Positions 43,415 to 55,051 of a stretch of DNA of 64,000 bases are shown in pieces. Every line of letters begins with the position of its first letter. Within the stretch, counting starts at the first letter, position 1. Source of the stretch: Triticum aestivum (taxonomy: Eukaryota > Streptophyta > Magnoliopsida > Poales > Poaceae); contig NC_057807.1 in assembly GCF_018294505.1 (NCBI RefSeq), positions 271,169,369 to 271,233,368 on the forward strand, in the 5' to 3' direction. The notes beneath the pieces were generated by a model that was given only the letters and a program-made list of their open reading frames with translations, ran no database searches and was not told the origin of the DNA. Both the position numbers and the translations under genes were made by a program.

Positions 43415-43870
43415 CCACTTTTTTCTGAATTGTTTTTCTTTTCACGTCTGGTTTTTTAGGAGGTTGCTGGGTCGGCCTGCTAGAGTTGCGCGTGAGCGCA
43501 AGGAGGCCTAAACGGGGCAGAATGCCGCTAGTTCGCTCGCCTCGCTCAGGTTTTTCTTCTTTCTTTTTGTTTCTTCACGTTTTTTAGTTTCTCTGTTTGT
43601 TTTCTTCGCTGGTTTGCTTCGTGTTTTACTTTGGTTTTTTTGGTGGTACTTAATTTCGTTTTTTTTCTTTGATTTTCTTTACTTCTTCATTGCTTTTCTT
43701 TGTTTTTCTTTCTTATTTGATATACTATGATTTTATTTGTTTGCTTCATCAGTTTCTTTATTATACTTTGGTTTTATTTTTTGAACAGTTCTATTTGTTC
43801 TTTTATTTGTTTTCTTTGTTTTTTTTGTTTCTTCGTTCTTCTTTTGTTTCACGTAGGTTTTCCCAGTACA
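43415..43870. repeat. T-rich segment of the AT-rich transposon-like tract
   Basis: Poly-T/TTC-rich with a short G+C island at 43450-43550. No gene is seen; the 75-codon ORF at 43669 is a translation of T-rich sequence. Confidence 0.4.
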
Positions 43871-44640
43871 CAATACATATTTTAGTGTACACATGAAATA
43901 GTTTTTTGATACACATTGATTTTTTTCAAATACATGATATACACTTTTCTAAATAGATGGTTTTTCAACACTTTTTTTAATACACGGTCAACATTTTTTA
44001 GTACATGCTCACATTTTTTTATACACATTTAACACTTTTCGAATGCTTGATTAATATTTTTCAAATAAAAGAGTAACAATTTTTGAACACATGGTCGACA
44101 TTTTTCCTATACACACTTTAAAGTTTTTCAAAAATACTTGATTAACATTTTTCTAATATATGGTCAACATTTTTATGCATATTTTAATATTTTCAAATGA
44201 TTTATCAACATTTTTCAAATGCAAGATTAACATTTTTTTTCTGAATGCATGATTAACATTTTTTTCTATACACATTTTACATTTTTCAAATGCTTGATTA
44301 AAATTTGTAAAATATTTTTTAATAGTTCTTTTAAATGATTGATTATCATTTTCACAGACATGATCAAAAGATTTCATCATTTTTTAATACATGGTCAACA
44401 TTTTTTCTATACACATTCAACATTTTTCAAACGCTTGATTAATGTTTTTAAAATATTTGTATAACAGTTTTTAAAATGCTTGATTAACTTATTGAACTAC
44501 ATGATCTACTTTTTTACACACATTCTATGTTTTTGTATTAATTTTTCGTATAGATCGGTCAATATTTTTCAAATACATGATTAACATTTTTCAAAACATT
44601 AAGAAAAGTATATTCATAATGTATGTGTTTAGAATTTTTT
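43871..44640. repeat. AT-rich array of ACATTTTTCAAAT-type motifs
   Basis: More than twenty diverged units built on (AACA)TTTTT-CAAAT-GC-TTGATT-AACATTTTT. It is a different unit from the flanking GAACTTTTT arrays. The minus-strand ORF 44380-44153 is a by-product. Confidence 0.65.
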
Positions 44641-44835
44641 TTAAGGGTAAACAAAAGTAAAAGACAGTTCAAAAAGGAAAACAAAAGGTCAAACAAATGA
44701 AAAAAGAGAGGCAGTGGCCTAGTGCGAGTCGCACCAATTGATCACTGTGACTGGAATATGGAACACTACGCGTTGGGCTTCATAGCTGGGCTGGTGCGCC
44801 TTTGGTCCTAAAGATCCAAAACAGGGAACACTACT

Positions 44836-44886
44836 CATTTTTAGATATATACTAGGAAACATGCCCGTGCGTTGCAACGGGGGAAA
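44836..44886. repeat. Conserved CATGCCCGTGCGTTGCAACGGG segment
   Basis: ATATACTAGGAAACATGCCC followed by GTGCGTTGCAACGGGG is a phrase I recognise as very frequent in grass genomes at the edge of a DNA transposon family. No partner end was found in the window, so only the motif is reported. Confidence 0.4.
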
Positions 44887-46019
44887 ACAACCCCACACGC
44901 CCTTGCCCATTGAATATGCCTAAAGGCATCACCCTTATGCCCTTAACATAACAAACATGACTAATATCTCACCCTCAGGTGCACATCCTTCATTTTAATA
45001 TGGCATCAGACCCATGTTCCCTCTTGTCCTTTTTGTCGTCCTCGTCGCAAGTGGTCACGGTACCAGTTGTCGGTAACAAATGTTGGCCAGGTCCAATAGC
45101 TGGATCGTTGAGCCTCCTTTGTGTCCTGCGAGATAAAGAGCGTTGAACACGGATTTTGTTTACATTCGTCTAATGTAATAGGGAAAAGCACTACGCCTAA
45201 TATATGTCCATGTTATCATATAAATTGAGTAGTTTGTGTTAGATAGACCGTGAATCTTTAGTTGGACTCCTTATGCATTATGACGGGTGTCATTGAGCCG
45301 AGCGAGGTTAGTCGTATGTGAAGACGCGATGGAGAAAAAGGTTCTTACCATATCCCTAGTTTAATAAATGAACTAAAACAATACATCTGTGGGCATTTTA
45401 TTTTCTTAATCCTCATAATAATTTTATTCAAAAATACAATTTTAAAGATTAAGTTCCTTTTACCGGTATTTTATCGGTGCCTCCAATACATATTCCTCCT
45501 TTAGTATGTAGTCTCATGAATCCTTCTAGCCCCTCACCATGAAACCTTGCATGTTACGTCTAGTTTTTTTAATAACATGTCACGTCTAATTCTTCCCTTC
45601 CTTTTTTATTTCTATGCCATGTCTCATGTTTTGAATTCCAGCCCATCACCGTCTGGTCCACCATGTATCTTCCCATGTCACGTGTATGTTTCAATTCCAG
45701 CCCATCACCTATTAATAATCCACCATGTATCTTCCTTCCATCTCAGGTCTAATTCTCCTCTTCCTAGCCCTAAAAAAAGTTATCCTCTTCCTTTTTATTT
45801 CTCTCTCTCCTAGTTCTTCATTCCTTTGCCAGGTCTCATGTCATTTGACATGAAGTTGTCTCAAATAAGTTTCCCTTTTTTTTGTCATGTCGTTCCTTAC
45901 CTTTGGCTTATTGCTTCCCAAGTCAGCTCCTTGATACCTTAAAACTCAAAAAGGTATATCAACTGGAGGGATTATCTGTAAGCAAGCAAGGTGAGGCTAT
46001 TTAATAGACACAACAACCT
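44887..46019. other. Stretch without a recognisable gene
   Basis: Ordinary AT-moderate sequence with repeated phrases such as CCAGCCCATCACC (about 45639-45651 and 45699-45711) and GTCTAATTCT (45585 and 45748). This suggests old internal duplication. No gene, RNA or terminal structure is seen. Confidence 0.4.
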
Positions 46020-46032
46020 TCACCTAAACACA

Positions 46033-46102
46033 AACGTTGATCTAGCTCAATCGGTTGTGATGAATTTACTTGCACGGGGAGGGTGGTCGCTAGTTTGATT
46101 CC
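46033..46102 (+). other. tRNA-like module with A-box and B-box similarity
   Basis: TAGCTCAATCGGT followed 40-50 bp later by GGTCGCTAGTTTGATTCC resembles the internal pol III promoter boxes of tRNAs. A cloverleaf does not form convincingly and no CCA or anticodon arm is clear, so it is not called as a tRNA. Confidence 0.35.
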
Positions 46103-46500
46103 AAACGAGAACTAATGTTTTTGCCTTGCCTGCCTTGGGCCGGCTTCATGGGGCCACAATGCAGACTGAGGCCGAGCGAGACACATGAGGCATTAATAAA
46201 AACAAACACACTGAGGAATAAAAAAAAGCTAAGCATTTTTCTTTCACGGGGAACAAAAGGCATTTTGTTTCTTTCACTTGTGTGGCCCTTGTGCGAGACG
46301 GGTGAAAAATCATATGCCATGGACAAACCGAATCAGAGAACCGTACCTTTGTTTATTAGTAGGTACAAATTAAAAAGTGTTAGATACAGTACCTCCCAGT
46401 TTTCAAAAACAGTTTGTATTTTGAAAAAAAAGTGTTTGCTTTTTTAAATTAGATTTAAAACAATTATTTGTGTTTTTAGAAAATGTTCTCAAATTTGGAA

Positions 46501-47721
46501 AATCATTGTGTTTTCAAAAATGTTCACGTTTCATAAAAAAATAAAAGAGAAATATTTTTTTTGTGAAAAATATATTCGAGTTTCAATTTTTTGTAAAGAA
46601 ATTTGCTAAATTATTCGCGTTCTTAAATATATCTACTTAAAAAATGTTTTCGTTTTTGCTCTTAGTGCGTGCCGCTGCTGGTCGCTAATTTAGGATGTCG
46701 CGCTGCAACATAAACATGTTGTAAGGTTTAGTCCACTGGCTAGCACTTTGATACGTGATCGCCTGGGTTCGAGTCTTCATGGTGGTTAATTTTTTTCTCG
46801 GCCTTTTTTCACTCGGGCTAGCTGCTAGCCGTTCGTACAACATCCACTAATGGGCCGGCCCATCGCGGCTCATCTGTGTGTATGCGCGTTTTTTTTTTGC
46901 AGAAACAGATGGGGACGAACGAAAAACGACTGGTAGGACGGACGAAAACTAATCTCGGTATCACCGTATAATAAACCAAAAAAAGTAGAGAAACAATCCT
47001 CCCTTTAGTATCAGAAACAGATGGCGGTTAATTTTTTTCTTGGCCTTTTTTCACTCGGGCTAGCTGCTAGCTGTTCGTACAACATCCGCTAATGGGCCAG
47101 CCCATCTCGGCTCGTCTGTGTGTATGCGCGCTTTTTTTTTTGCAGAAACAGATGGGGACGAACAAAAAACGACTGGTCGGACGGACGAAAACTAATCTCG
47201 GTCCCACCGTAAACCAAAAAAGGTAGAGAAACAATCCTCCCTTTAGTATTAGGCAGCAAAAAATCTTTGTGTTTTAAAAAATGTTTAGCTTTCATAAAAA
47301 TTAAAAAGAGAAATATTTTTTTTGTGAAAAATATAGTCGAGTTTCAATTTTTTGTATAGAAATTTGCTCAATTATTCGCGTTCTTAAATATATCTACTTA
47401 AAAATGTTTTCTTTTTTGCTCGCTGGTCACTAATTTTGGATGTCACACTGCAACATAAACATGTTGTAAGGTTTAGTGCACTCGCTAGCACTTTGATACA
47501 TCTAGCGTGAGCGCCTGTGTTCGAGTCTTTGTCGTGGTTAATTTTTTTCTTGGCCTTTTTTCACTCGGGCTAGCCCATCGCGGCTCGTCTGTGTGCGTGT
47601 GCGATTTTTTTGCAGAAACAGATGGGACGGACGAAAAACGACTGGCCGGATGTAGGAAAACTAATCTCAGTCCCACCATAAACCAAAAAAAGTGTACAAA
47701 CAATCCTCCCTTTAATATTAG
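46501..47721. repeat. A-B-B-A-B segmental duplication
   Basis: Unit A (46501-46782; second copy 47262-47536) and unit B (46783-47011; copies 47025-47251 and 47537-47721) are arranged A-B-B-A-B in the same orientation. A ends with a tRNA-like stretch (CCTGGGTTCGAGTCTTC at 46762-46778 and a changed copy at 47511-47528). B contains GCAGAAACAGATGGG and the phrase AACAATCCTCCCTTTA. The copies differ by a modest number of substitutions, so the duplications are not very recent. Confidence 0.8.
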
Positions 47722-47759
47722 GGAGAGAGGAGAGAAACAAAATATTTTTAAAACTCCGC

Positions 47760-48600
47760 AAGCATTATTTATACATTCATTAATATATTTTCACCAACTT
47801 GTTTTATACACGTGAACATTTTTTCAAACTATGCTAACTAATATATTGTACCACAATAATATATTTTCATTCATGATTTTTTAAGTTGGTCAATATTTTT
47901 GGAATATATGTGTTTTATACTACTTCAGAAAATATGAACAATGAAAAAACGAGAAAATGTAATTGTGAGAAAACCAGATCTCGGCCCGCCCATAGCGTCG
48001 GGAAGGCAATCATGTACTCTTTTTTTATGTAATTGTGATCATTTGGTACAAATTCTTGAATATGTTTCCAATGGTTAACATTCTTTTTTATTTGTAAACA
48101 TTCTTTTTTCTCGTGAACATTTCTTGGAATCATTGATAAAAATTTTAATGGACAAATATTTTTTGTGAACCATGTTGTAAATTTTTGCCATTTTTTGTTC
48201 GAAGAATTTGTTTTCTAATGCATTAACTTTTTTTTGTATTCATAAACATTTTACAATAAGCAATCCTTTTTTGAGTGGATAAAATATTTTTGAAATTCAA
48301 GAAAAAATGTTTTGAATGTTTTAGAAATACGTCATGATTGTTCTAATCCGTGAACCTTTGTTAAAAATGAATAACTCTTTATTGAAATCATGAAAAAAAT
48401 CAAAATCACACAAAAAAGTTTCAGCTATGAGAACTTTTTTGTGAACTCGTGTACATTTTCTGAGCATGCAAATATTTTTTGCATTCGAGGACAATTTTTC
48501 AAACTCCTGAACTTTTTTTAAAGTCCTGCCCATATTTGAACTTTAGAACTGTTTTTAAATTCCAAATAATTTTATAGATGTAAAAAAATCAGAAAAGAAC
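47760..48600. repeat. AT-rich array, mixed GTGAACATTTTT motifs
   Basis: Diverged units with cores GTGAACATT, TGAACTTTTTT and AATATTTTT. No coding is supported; the short minus-strand ORFs are by-products. Confidence 0.55.
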
Positions 48601-48899
48601 AAAAAGAAAGGAAAAATAAAATAAGATCGCCCCACTTCCCATATCGGCTAGCCGAAAAGCACGCGCTGGGGGAGTGGGGCGTGTAGTGGAGGCCTCGTAT
48701 TCGGTGCTCTCACAGCCAGTTAGCAAAACATAATACAAGGGAAAAAGTTGCAACGGTTTGACCATTATATGACCATAGTTAGAACTTGGCAAAATAGGAA
48801 ACAAAGCGAGTTCATTTTTATCTACTGTCAGGAAATAGTGATATTTGACCCTTCGTTCAGTACATCAGTTGACATATGTTATATACCTAGTATAAAATA

Positions 48900-50230
48900 T
48901 TTGAAAAAATTTATATACTAGAAAGAAGAATTCACATTTTTTTTTAAAATCCATTAATTTGAAAAGGTTAAAAAATTTAAAAGGGTTCTAACAAAATTAA
49001 AAAAGTTAAAAAAATTGAGTAAAGTTCATCAATTTTAAAAGGTTTGTACAAACTAAAAAAAATTCGTGAACTTGAGAAAAGTATATGTATTTTGAAAAAG
49101 TTCAAAATTTTTAAAAAAGTTCAATACTTGGAAAACTTCAAATTTTGAAAATATTCACGAAATTAAAAAAAGTTCAAATTGTTTTTACGAAGTTCTTTAA
49201 TATGATAAAATTTCATGAATGTGAAAGAGTTCAAGAATTTGAGAAAAAATCAAGACTTGAAAGATACGTAATTTGAAAAAAAAATCACAAAATGAAGAAA
49301 AAAGTTAAATTGTTTTTAAGAAAGTTCATAATTATAAAAAAGTCAAAATAAATTGGAAAAAGTTCACAAACTTAAAAATAGTTCAAGACATGAAACAGTT
49401 CATAATTTGTTTTTCTGCAAACTTTAAAATGTACAAGATTTGGAAAAAAAATGTTCGCAAAAAGTTTCAAAAATTCTATTTCACGATATTCAAAAATGTA
49501 CTGGAACTATGGGAAAATGTGCATTATAAAATAAATAATGTAAAATAATAAATTAAAAAGTAAAAATAAAAGGAAAAAGAAAGATGGAACAAAATCTCTT
49601 TAGAAAAACCCAAACTGCAAACAGGTCAGAAAAAAATGTGGGAAGAAACAGACTACCTTTTGGGCCGGACCGTTCTGTCAGAGGTGTTTGCGACGTGTAT
49701 GATTAACACTTTTGGCGCGCGCTAGGTACCCCCCGTCGTTGGCGACATATAGCCGCGCCCCTCACTGGACGTATGTGGATCCGCCCTATAGATGAAGCGA
49801 ATCCGTATTATGTGGCCTTTAGCACCGTGGAATTGAAAAAGTTCATGAAATTTAGAAAAAGTTCATGAATTTGAAAAAATATGAAGAAAATTTGGAAGTT
49901 CATAGATTTAAAAAAAATCACAAACATATAGAATAAAGTTGGCCTAGTCAAAAAAATCATGAATTAGAAACAATTACGTAGTTCAAAAAAGTTCGCAAAA
50001 TTGAAAGGTTCACTAATTTGAGAAAATAGTTCACAGCTTTGAAAAATGACCGTGAGTTCGAAAAAAGTTCACGGATTTGAAAAGTTCACAAGTTTTGGAA
50101 AAGTTCAAGAAATTGAAAAAAAATCACTAATTTGAAAAAATGTTCACGAAAAAAATTCATGAGTTGAAAAAAGTTCATGCAATTGAACAAAAAGGAAAGA
50201 AAAAACAGAATAAAAGAAAATCCGGAACAA
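48900..50230. repeat. AT-rich array of AAAAGTTCA-AATTTGAAAA motifs (reverse orientation)
   Basis: Around forty units with the core AAAAAGTTCAnnAATTTGAAAA. This is the reverse complement of the array at 42066-42480. A short unique GC-rich island at 49640-49830 splits it in two. Confidence 0.65.
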
Positions 50231-50711
50231 TAGAAAGGCCATTACCTACCTTACATGGGACGCACAAGAAGAAAGTAAAAAAGAAAAAAGAAATTAGGCA
50301 CGACATGTAAACTTTCCTAGTTGGTTACTGGGCGTGGTGCTAAACCCTGAGAACACGTCACGTGTACTAATTTGTTGAACTTTAAAGAAAAGTAAATTGG
50401 CCGCCGGCCCAGGGTGGAGGGGGTTGTGCGTTGGTTGGCTAAATAGCCTATAAACGGCGCTTAAGGCGTGGAATACGATCCAGTTGTGTACTGGTCCCTA
50501 ATCACTTACACCATCTTACAAAACATGTGTTCTCAAAAAAAAAATCTGACAAAACTTATTGATATGGAAAAAAATAAGACTTCTTCACGTCAACGGTCAC
50601 CACATCGCCTTGAGGGAGCGCCACTAAGAGTGTGTGCCAATCTAGGGCACAAGGGAGGAGAGGCGACGTGTGGGTGTTGGTCTGGCATACCGGCCGTAGC
50701 AACTTCATCCA
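50231..50711. other. Stretch without a recognisable gene
   Basis: End of the AT-rich tract and a flanking GC-moderate part. The 89-codon ORF at 50468 has no recognisable features. An A10 run sits at about 50537-50546. Confidence 0.4.
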
Positions 50712-50720
50712 GTTATCCGC

Positions 50721-51131
50721 GGGGGAGACTTGTATGAGATTTCACAATTAGTTGAGATCATGAGATCAACCTGAAAATTTCATATTTAGACATTTCAAAA
50801 AAATCTAAAATTATTTGATATTATTCATGTGAGGTATGTCCACAACTTTGAAAAAAATCAGCTCAAAACTTGATGTTCATTTAGAGATTCAAAAAAGACA
50901 AATTTGAATGCGAATAGTGGCAGCTTTGAGTGAATAGTACTCTGATACTATTCGCATCCGATCTTGTCATTTTTTTCTTCTATTAATGTAAGTTGAGTTT
51001 TTCTAAGGTTGTGCATCAAACATTGATGTGTCTTTACAAAAAAAATTAAGAATGTTTGAACATGTATCTTTTTTTCAAAAATCGATCTCATTGATCTCAC
51101 CTAATGCGAGATCTCATACAAGTCTCTCCAC
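50721..51131. mobile_element. Foldback MITE, Mutator-like (imperfect 9-bp duplication)
   Basis: The left end (GGGGGAGACTTGTATGAGAT) and right end (ATCTCATACAAGTCTCTCC-AC) are inverted repeats, and similarity continues inward for some 50 bp (TGAGATCA near both ends). GTTATCCGC (50712-50720) and GTTATCCAC (51132-51140) flank it, 8 of 9 bases equal. The centre has a hairpin, GAATAGTA-6nt-TACTATTC (50932-50953). There is no coding. The Mutator-like class is inferred from the 9-bp duplication. Confidence 0.7.
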
Positions 51132-51140
51132 GTTATCCAC

Positions 51141-52430
51141 ATGACAAAAGTATACCCAGGTGTCTGAAGAAACGAACACAGCAAACAGATGTCAAAATCA
51201 GCAGATCACAATCGCCGAATCCTTCTTTATATCATGGCAAACATAAACATCGCTGAGAAGAATCAAACAGACGACTGATGCACAATTACTCCAGCAGATT
51301 TGATGCACGCTGACAGCGACAGTAGGACCGGAGATACCCTGGCCTCTCAACCCCAATGATTAGCCAGACACTGTTATCGAACAGGAGCAAGGACACCTTA
51401 ATCATACCCTCTGATGACAAATTAGCTCCACTTAGCATTATTATTTTTGCTGCAGGTCACATCATGCTTACCTGAATCGGAGTTGTAAGGTCCTGGCCTG
51501 GTCAGGAGAGGGCGCCAACTACCACTGATTGATTAGCATTCAGACAAAGATTGCATGGACATGTCTCAGCTTTAGTTCGTGAGTTAATTAATTATTAGCA
51601 ACTGGATGGTGGTTTCAGGACTAAGTGGACTCACATTTTTAGCTCCTCGGCATTAACAATTTTGATAGGAAAAGCACCAGCTCGATCAGCAGTTGAGCAA
51701 TCTGTTATCATCTCTGGGGCCCAGGGAATAATAATGTAGCCCTATCCACTGTGAATTATGTATAACGATAGATTCTGAACAGTGAGCGATTTTTTGGTTG
51801 TTGATGAAAACAAACAGCGTGTTTTCAAAATAGACACAAATTTAGCTGTATTCTGGCCCCACGTGATCATTGGGGGCTAATCAAGATGCTTATCTGAAGA
51901 ATTTAAACAAGATTATAGCACTGCTCTCCTGGATGCTCTCTTTTGGAGTATACTGAACTTTGCCATTCTGGATAGTGTCAAACGAATTTAGGCAGCTAGT
52001 GGTATTTGCTTATTCAGATGTCACGTCGCTACCAAAAGAGGTCAGTTGCAAATGGGGTTGTCTCATCGATTTCGATCAAGCAAGTGCACGAGAAAATAAT
52101 GTTTAAATCTTTTAAGTAAGAAAACGCCTCTTTTTAAAAAATAAGTACACAAGAAAAAGTAAAAATTGACAGATATATCTTCTTTTACATGGAGAAATCA
52201 TAGGCACTTAAAAGAACATGAATATTTAGGCATAGCACTCTTAAAATGCAGGAATTCGGTTGTCATAATATGCAGAAATAGATAGAAAAACAGGATTGAA
52301 ATATTAATATACCAGAAATCCTATATACAAACAGGATTTCCTGCAGTACATTTTAACAGATTGAAATTTTCCTCCAAATTAGTATGCATAGCAATCATTA
52401 GGATTTTCCCCATTCGTGTAAATCATCAAC
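51141..52430. other. Stretch without a recognisable gene
   Basis: Low-repeat intergenic sequence of mixed composition. I see no ORF of note, no terminal repeats and no RNA gene. Confidence 0.45.
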
Positions 52431-52435
52431 CTATG

Positions 52436-53780
52436 TTTTTTAAGGAGGTTAAACCCCGGTTTCTGCATCAATTGATGCATGCAGCCATCTTTATTAATTA
52501 TTTAACAACAGCCGGTGTCGTGGAGTGCTCTCACACGTACAAACTCGATAACGTGAAGTGCTCTCACTCCACATATCTAAAATCGGTGTCGTCGTCGATC
52601 CATCCATATAACGTATCGGAACCAACAACCGGTGCAGCAGACCTAAAGCGCACACCACATGCACACATTTTAGAAGCCGCCATCATCATCGGACCACTGA
52701 CCCATCTTCACATGAGAGATCTGCATCATCTTTACCAGTCCGGACATCCGCCAACGCCACCACGGCGCCCAACAGCGCCACCGCCCCGCGTTAGTCTGTC
52801 CAGACGCGAAGACTCTGAAAGATTTGTCGTGCGTAGCACCTGCCAACCAGGCATGATTCAGGGTGGCACCTGTCGGCCAGGCATGACTTGACAGCTCCAA
52901 AAAAGCTCCGTGCAAGACGAAACCGCTCCACCTCCTGTCTCTGTCTTCCAGCGCTGCTCCATAAATGATGCACCCAAAAGAGAAACAGCACCGCAGTACC
53001 GCCATCGTCCGATCTAGAAGACCAGATCCTAGGGTTTCCCCCAAAGCAGCACGAGTGGGTCGACATCAGTTACACGATGATGTCTTCATCAAGGTAACGA
53101 CGCAAAACACCGCCATCGGCCGCCATCGGCTCGGTTCTCACCGGCAACTCTGTCTCCTCAACTTGCAGCCAGGACTAGATGACGGATCTTGGGATCCGAC
53201 CACCCAGCCTCAGGCCGACCACCTCCGGCGAAGGAGGTGGCCACCACCGCCACACCCAGGGATGGAGCCCCCAACGTCCTCATGTAGCAGGTCGAGCCTA
53301 GTGGCAGCATGTCGTTGACGAAATAGGGATGGTACACGACAACAGCGTGTGCGGCCCGCCGAAGCCCATCTGGGATCCGATCAGGCGCTCAAGCCGTCAC
53401 TGGACCCGTCGCCATACGCCGCCGCCTGCATGCTGAAACCGGTCGCCGCCGCCCTGCGCAATTGTCGTAGGTCCGGCCGGCGTGGACCGCCGCCCCCTTG
53501 ACCGGATCTGGCCAAGGAGAAGCGCCGCCGCCACCACTGTGGCACACAGGCTTTGCCTGCGAGTCCCCCGGCGGTGGCGGCGGTAGGGGAGATGTCGTTG
53601 GAGAGGACCGGAGGAAGGAGACGGGGGCGCTCCAGTGCGGCTCGGTGGCGCCGCACGGGAGCGGGAGCAGGGCTCATACGACCTACTGGGAGAAATTTAA
53701 GTCCACATCCTACAAAATTCTTTCGGAATGCCTTTGAATCCAAATCCAAGGAGTCCTTCTAAGAAAACATATTTAGGCGT
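52436..53780 (-). repeat. Probable LINE-derived repeat, minus strand
   Basis: TTTTTTAAGGAGGTTAAACC followed by CCGGTTTCTGCATCAATTGATGC reads, on the minus strand, as the 3' end plus short A-tail of a common grass LINE-type repeat. The GC-rich remainder (52900-53700) has overlapping ORFs on both strands without recognised domains. No target duplication was found. The call rests on the terminal phrase only. Confidence 0.4.
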
Positions 53781-54222
53781 TCGTCTTATTTTTAGAGGAA
53801 AAATTATCCTTTATATATAGCTACTCCTTAAATTAGTATAAATTGACCTCTTTTTAGAGGCTCTAGTATCGTGCAAACCTCTAATTTATGTGTTCGCTAA
53901 AATCTGTACATTCTTTGTTCTATTTTAATCAAACGATTAAACGAATGTCCCACAATTTTGTGTGTCCAGCAAACCCTTGTTTCCTATTTGCACTCTTGCT
54001 AAATTTCTGTTGAGCAGTTTGGCACAGACATTTCATTTACTGCTAAGCTGGCGAGCATAGTTACTTCACTAGCACATGGACATGCGACTTTTACTGTATT
54101 CCTAGTAGAAGATGATCTTACAGCAGATCTCACCACGTATACGGGCTCCAACCCATTGATGCCACGTGGGCTGAAAACAGTTATTAGTTGGAACTGTAAA
54201 TAATGTCACAGTACATTGATCA

Positions 54223-54266
<44 letters not shown>

Positions 54267-54780
54267 GTACTTTTCCTTTCTATGGGGAACATATATATGG
54301 GGTGGTTGAGAAATGGACGTCCTGAACAGGAAATGATAAGTTGAGCTGGAGCGTGAGAGTGGCTTAACGTACGATTCTTTTTAATCGGACGCTCGTACGA
54401 CCAGAGAGCAGATGCTGTGGCCCACAAACTGATAACTGATAAGGTTGCTGCGTTGCGTCGGACATTTTAGTAATCCAAATTAAGTCAGGTGGAATTAATT
54501 GGGGAGGATCGCTGGCCCATTAACTATGCTCACCTATCAAACCTCACACTCCACCAATGTTATGTATGCCTGGAGTAGTAATTCAGTTTGGTACACCAAA
54601 CGTCATAAATGAATAGTGTTCAGCATTGCCAACCAGAGGTCTCCCTTCGTACTTGTGTGTACTACTACTGCGGTACTCCGACATGGTCGTGGTCGTGGCC
54701 AACGGTAGATGCAGAACCGAAGAACAACAGATCATAAGCGTGAACTGGAAACCAGTAAAGAAATATCATGACATGTTGAA
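53781..54780. other. Stretch without a recognisable gene
   Basis: Low-repeat intergenic sequence, apart from a (CT)n(TA)n microsatellite at about 54223-54262. No gene evidence. Confidence 0.45.
54223..54262. repeat. (CT)n(TA)n microsatellite
   Basis: CTCTCTCTCTC runs directly into a TATATATATA run of about 28 bp. Confidence 0.95.
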
Positions 54781-54960
54781 TACTGCCTCCGTCCTGATTT
54801 ATAAGTCTTCTTTGTATTTTATGCCAAATTTTGACTAGAAATTTAATTAGTAAAATAGTAATGCATGTCATCAAAAAATTTGTCGTTGGTTCGCACATGT
54901 TGAATACTACTGATATTGAAAATACTTGAATCAGTAATAGATGTTGTTTCATTGTACCAC
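54781..54960. mobile_element. Stowaway-like MITE fragment
   Basis: TA followed by CTGCCTCCGTCCTGATTTATAA resembles the Stowaway/mariner terminus (CTCCCTCCGT) at TA. The following GCCAAATTTTGAC and GCATGTCATCAAAA phrases fit a common Triticeae family. The opposite end is not seen, so the copy is truncated. Confidence 0.55.
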
Positions 54961-55035
54961 AAGAAAACTCATTAATCATTCTGAAGAATTAGGTCTATAC
55001 TCCGGTTATCATCGGAACAAAGAAAAAGTTCCCTT

Positions 55036-55051
55036 AAGGATTGGCTCAATG
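55036..55051. other. LINE target-site duplication, left copy
   Basis: AAGGATTGGCTCAATG, repeated exactly at 56964-56979 after the A-rich tail. The 16-bp length is typical of L1 insertion. Confidence 0.92.

Noticed and set aside
46033..46102. Possible functional tRNA gene
   Set aside because: A- and B-box similarity only; no stable acceptor or anticodon stem could be drawn.
42066..50230. CRISPR-like spaced repeats
   Set aside because: Units are diverged, AT-rich and without regular spacers; this is plant nuclear DNA.
52361..53318. Possible host gene (ORFs of 176 and 117 codons)
   Set aside because: No domain, no splice-consistent structure, and the left edge reads as the 3' end of a LINE-type repeat on the other strand.
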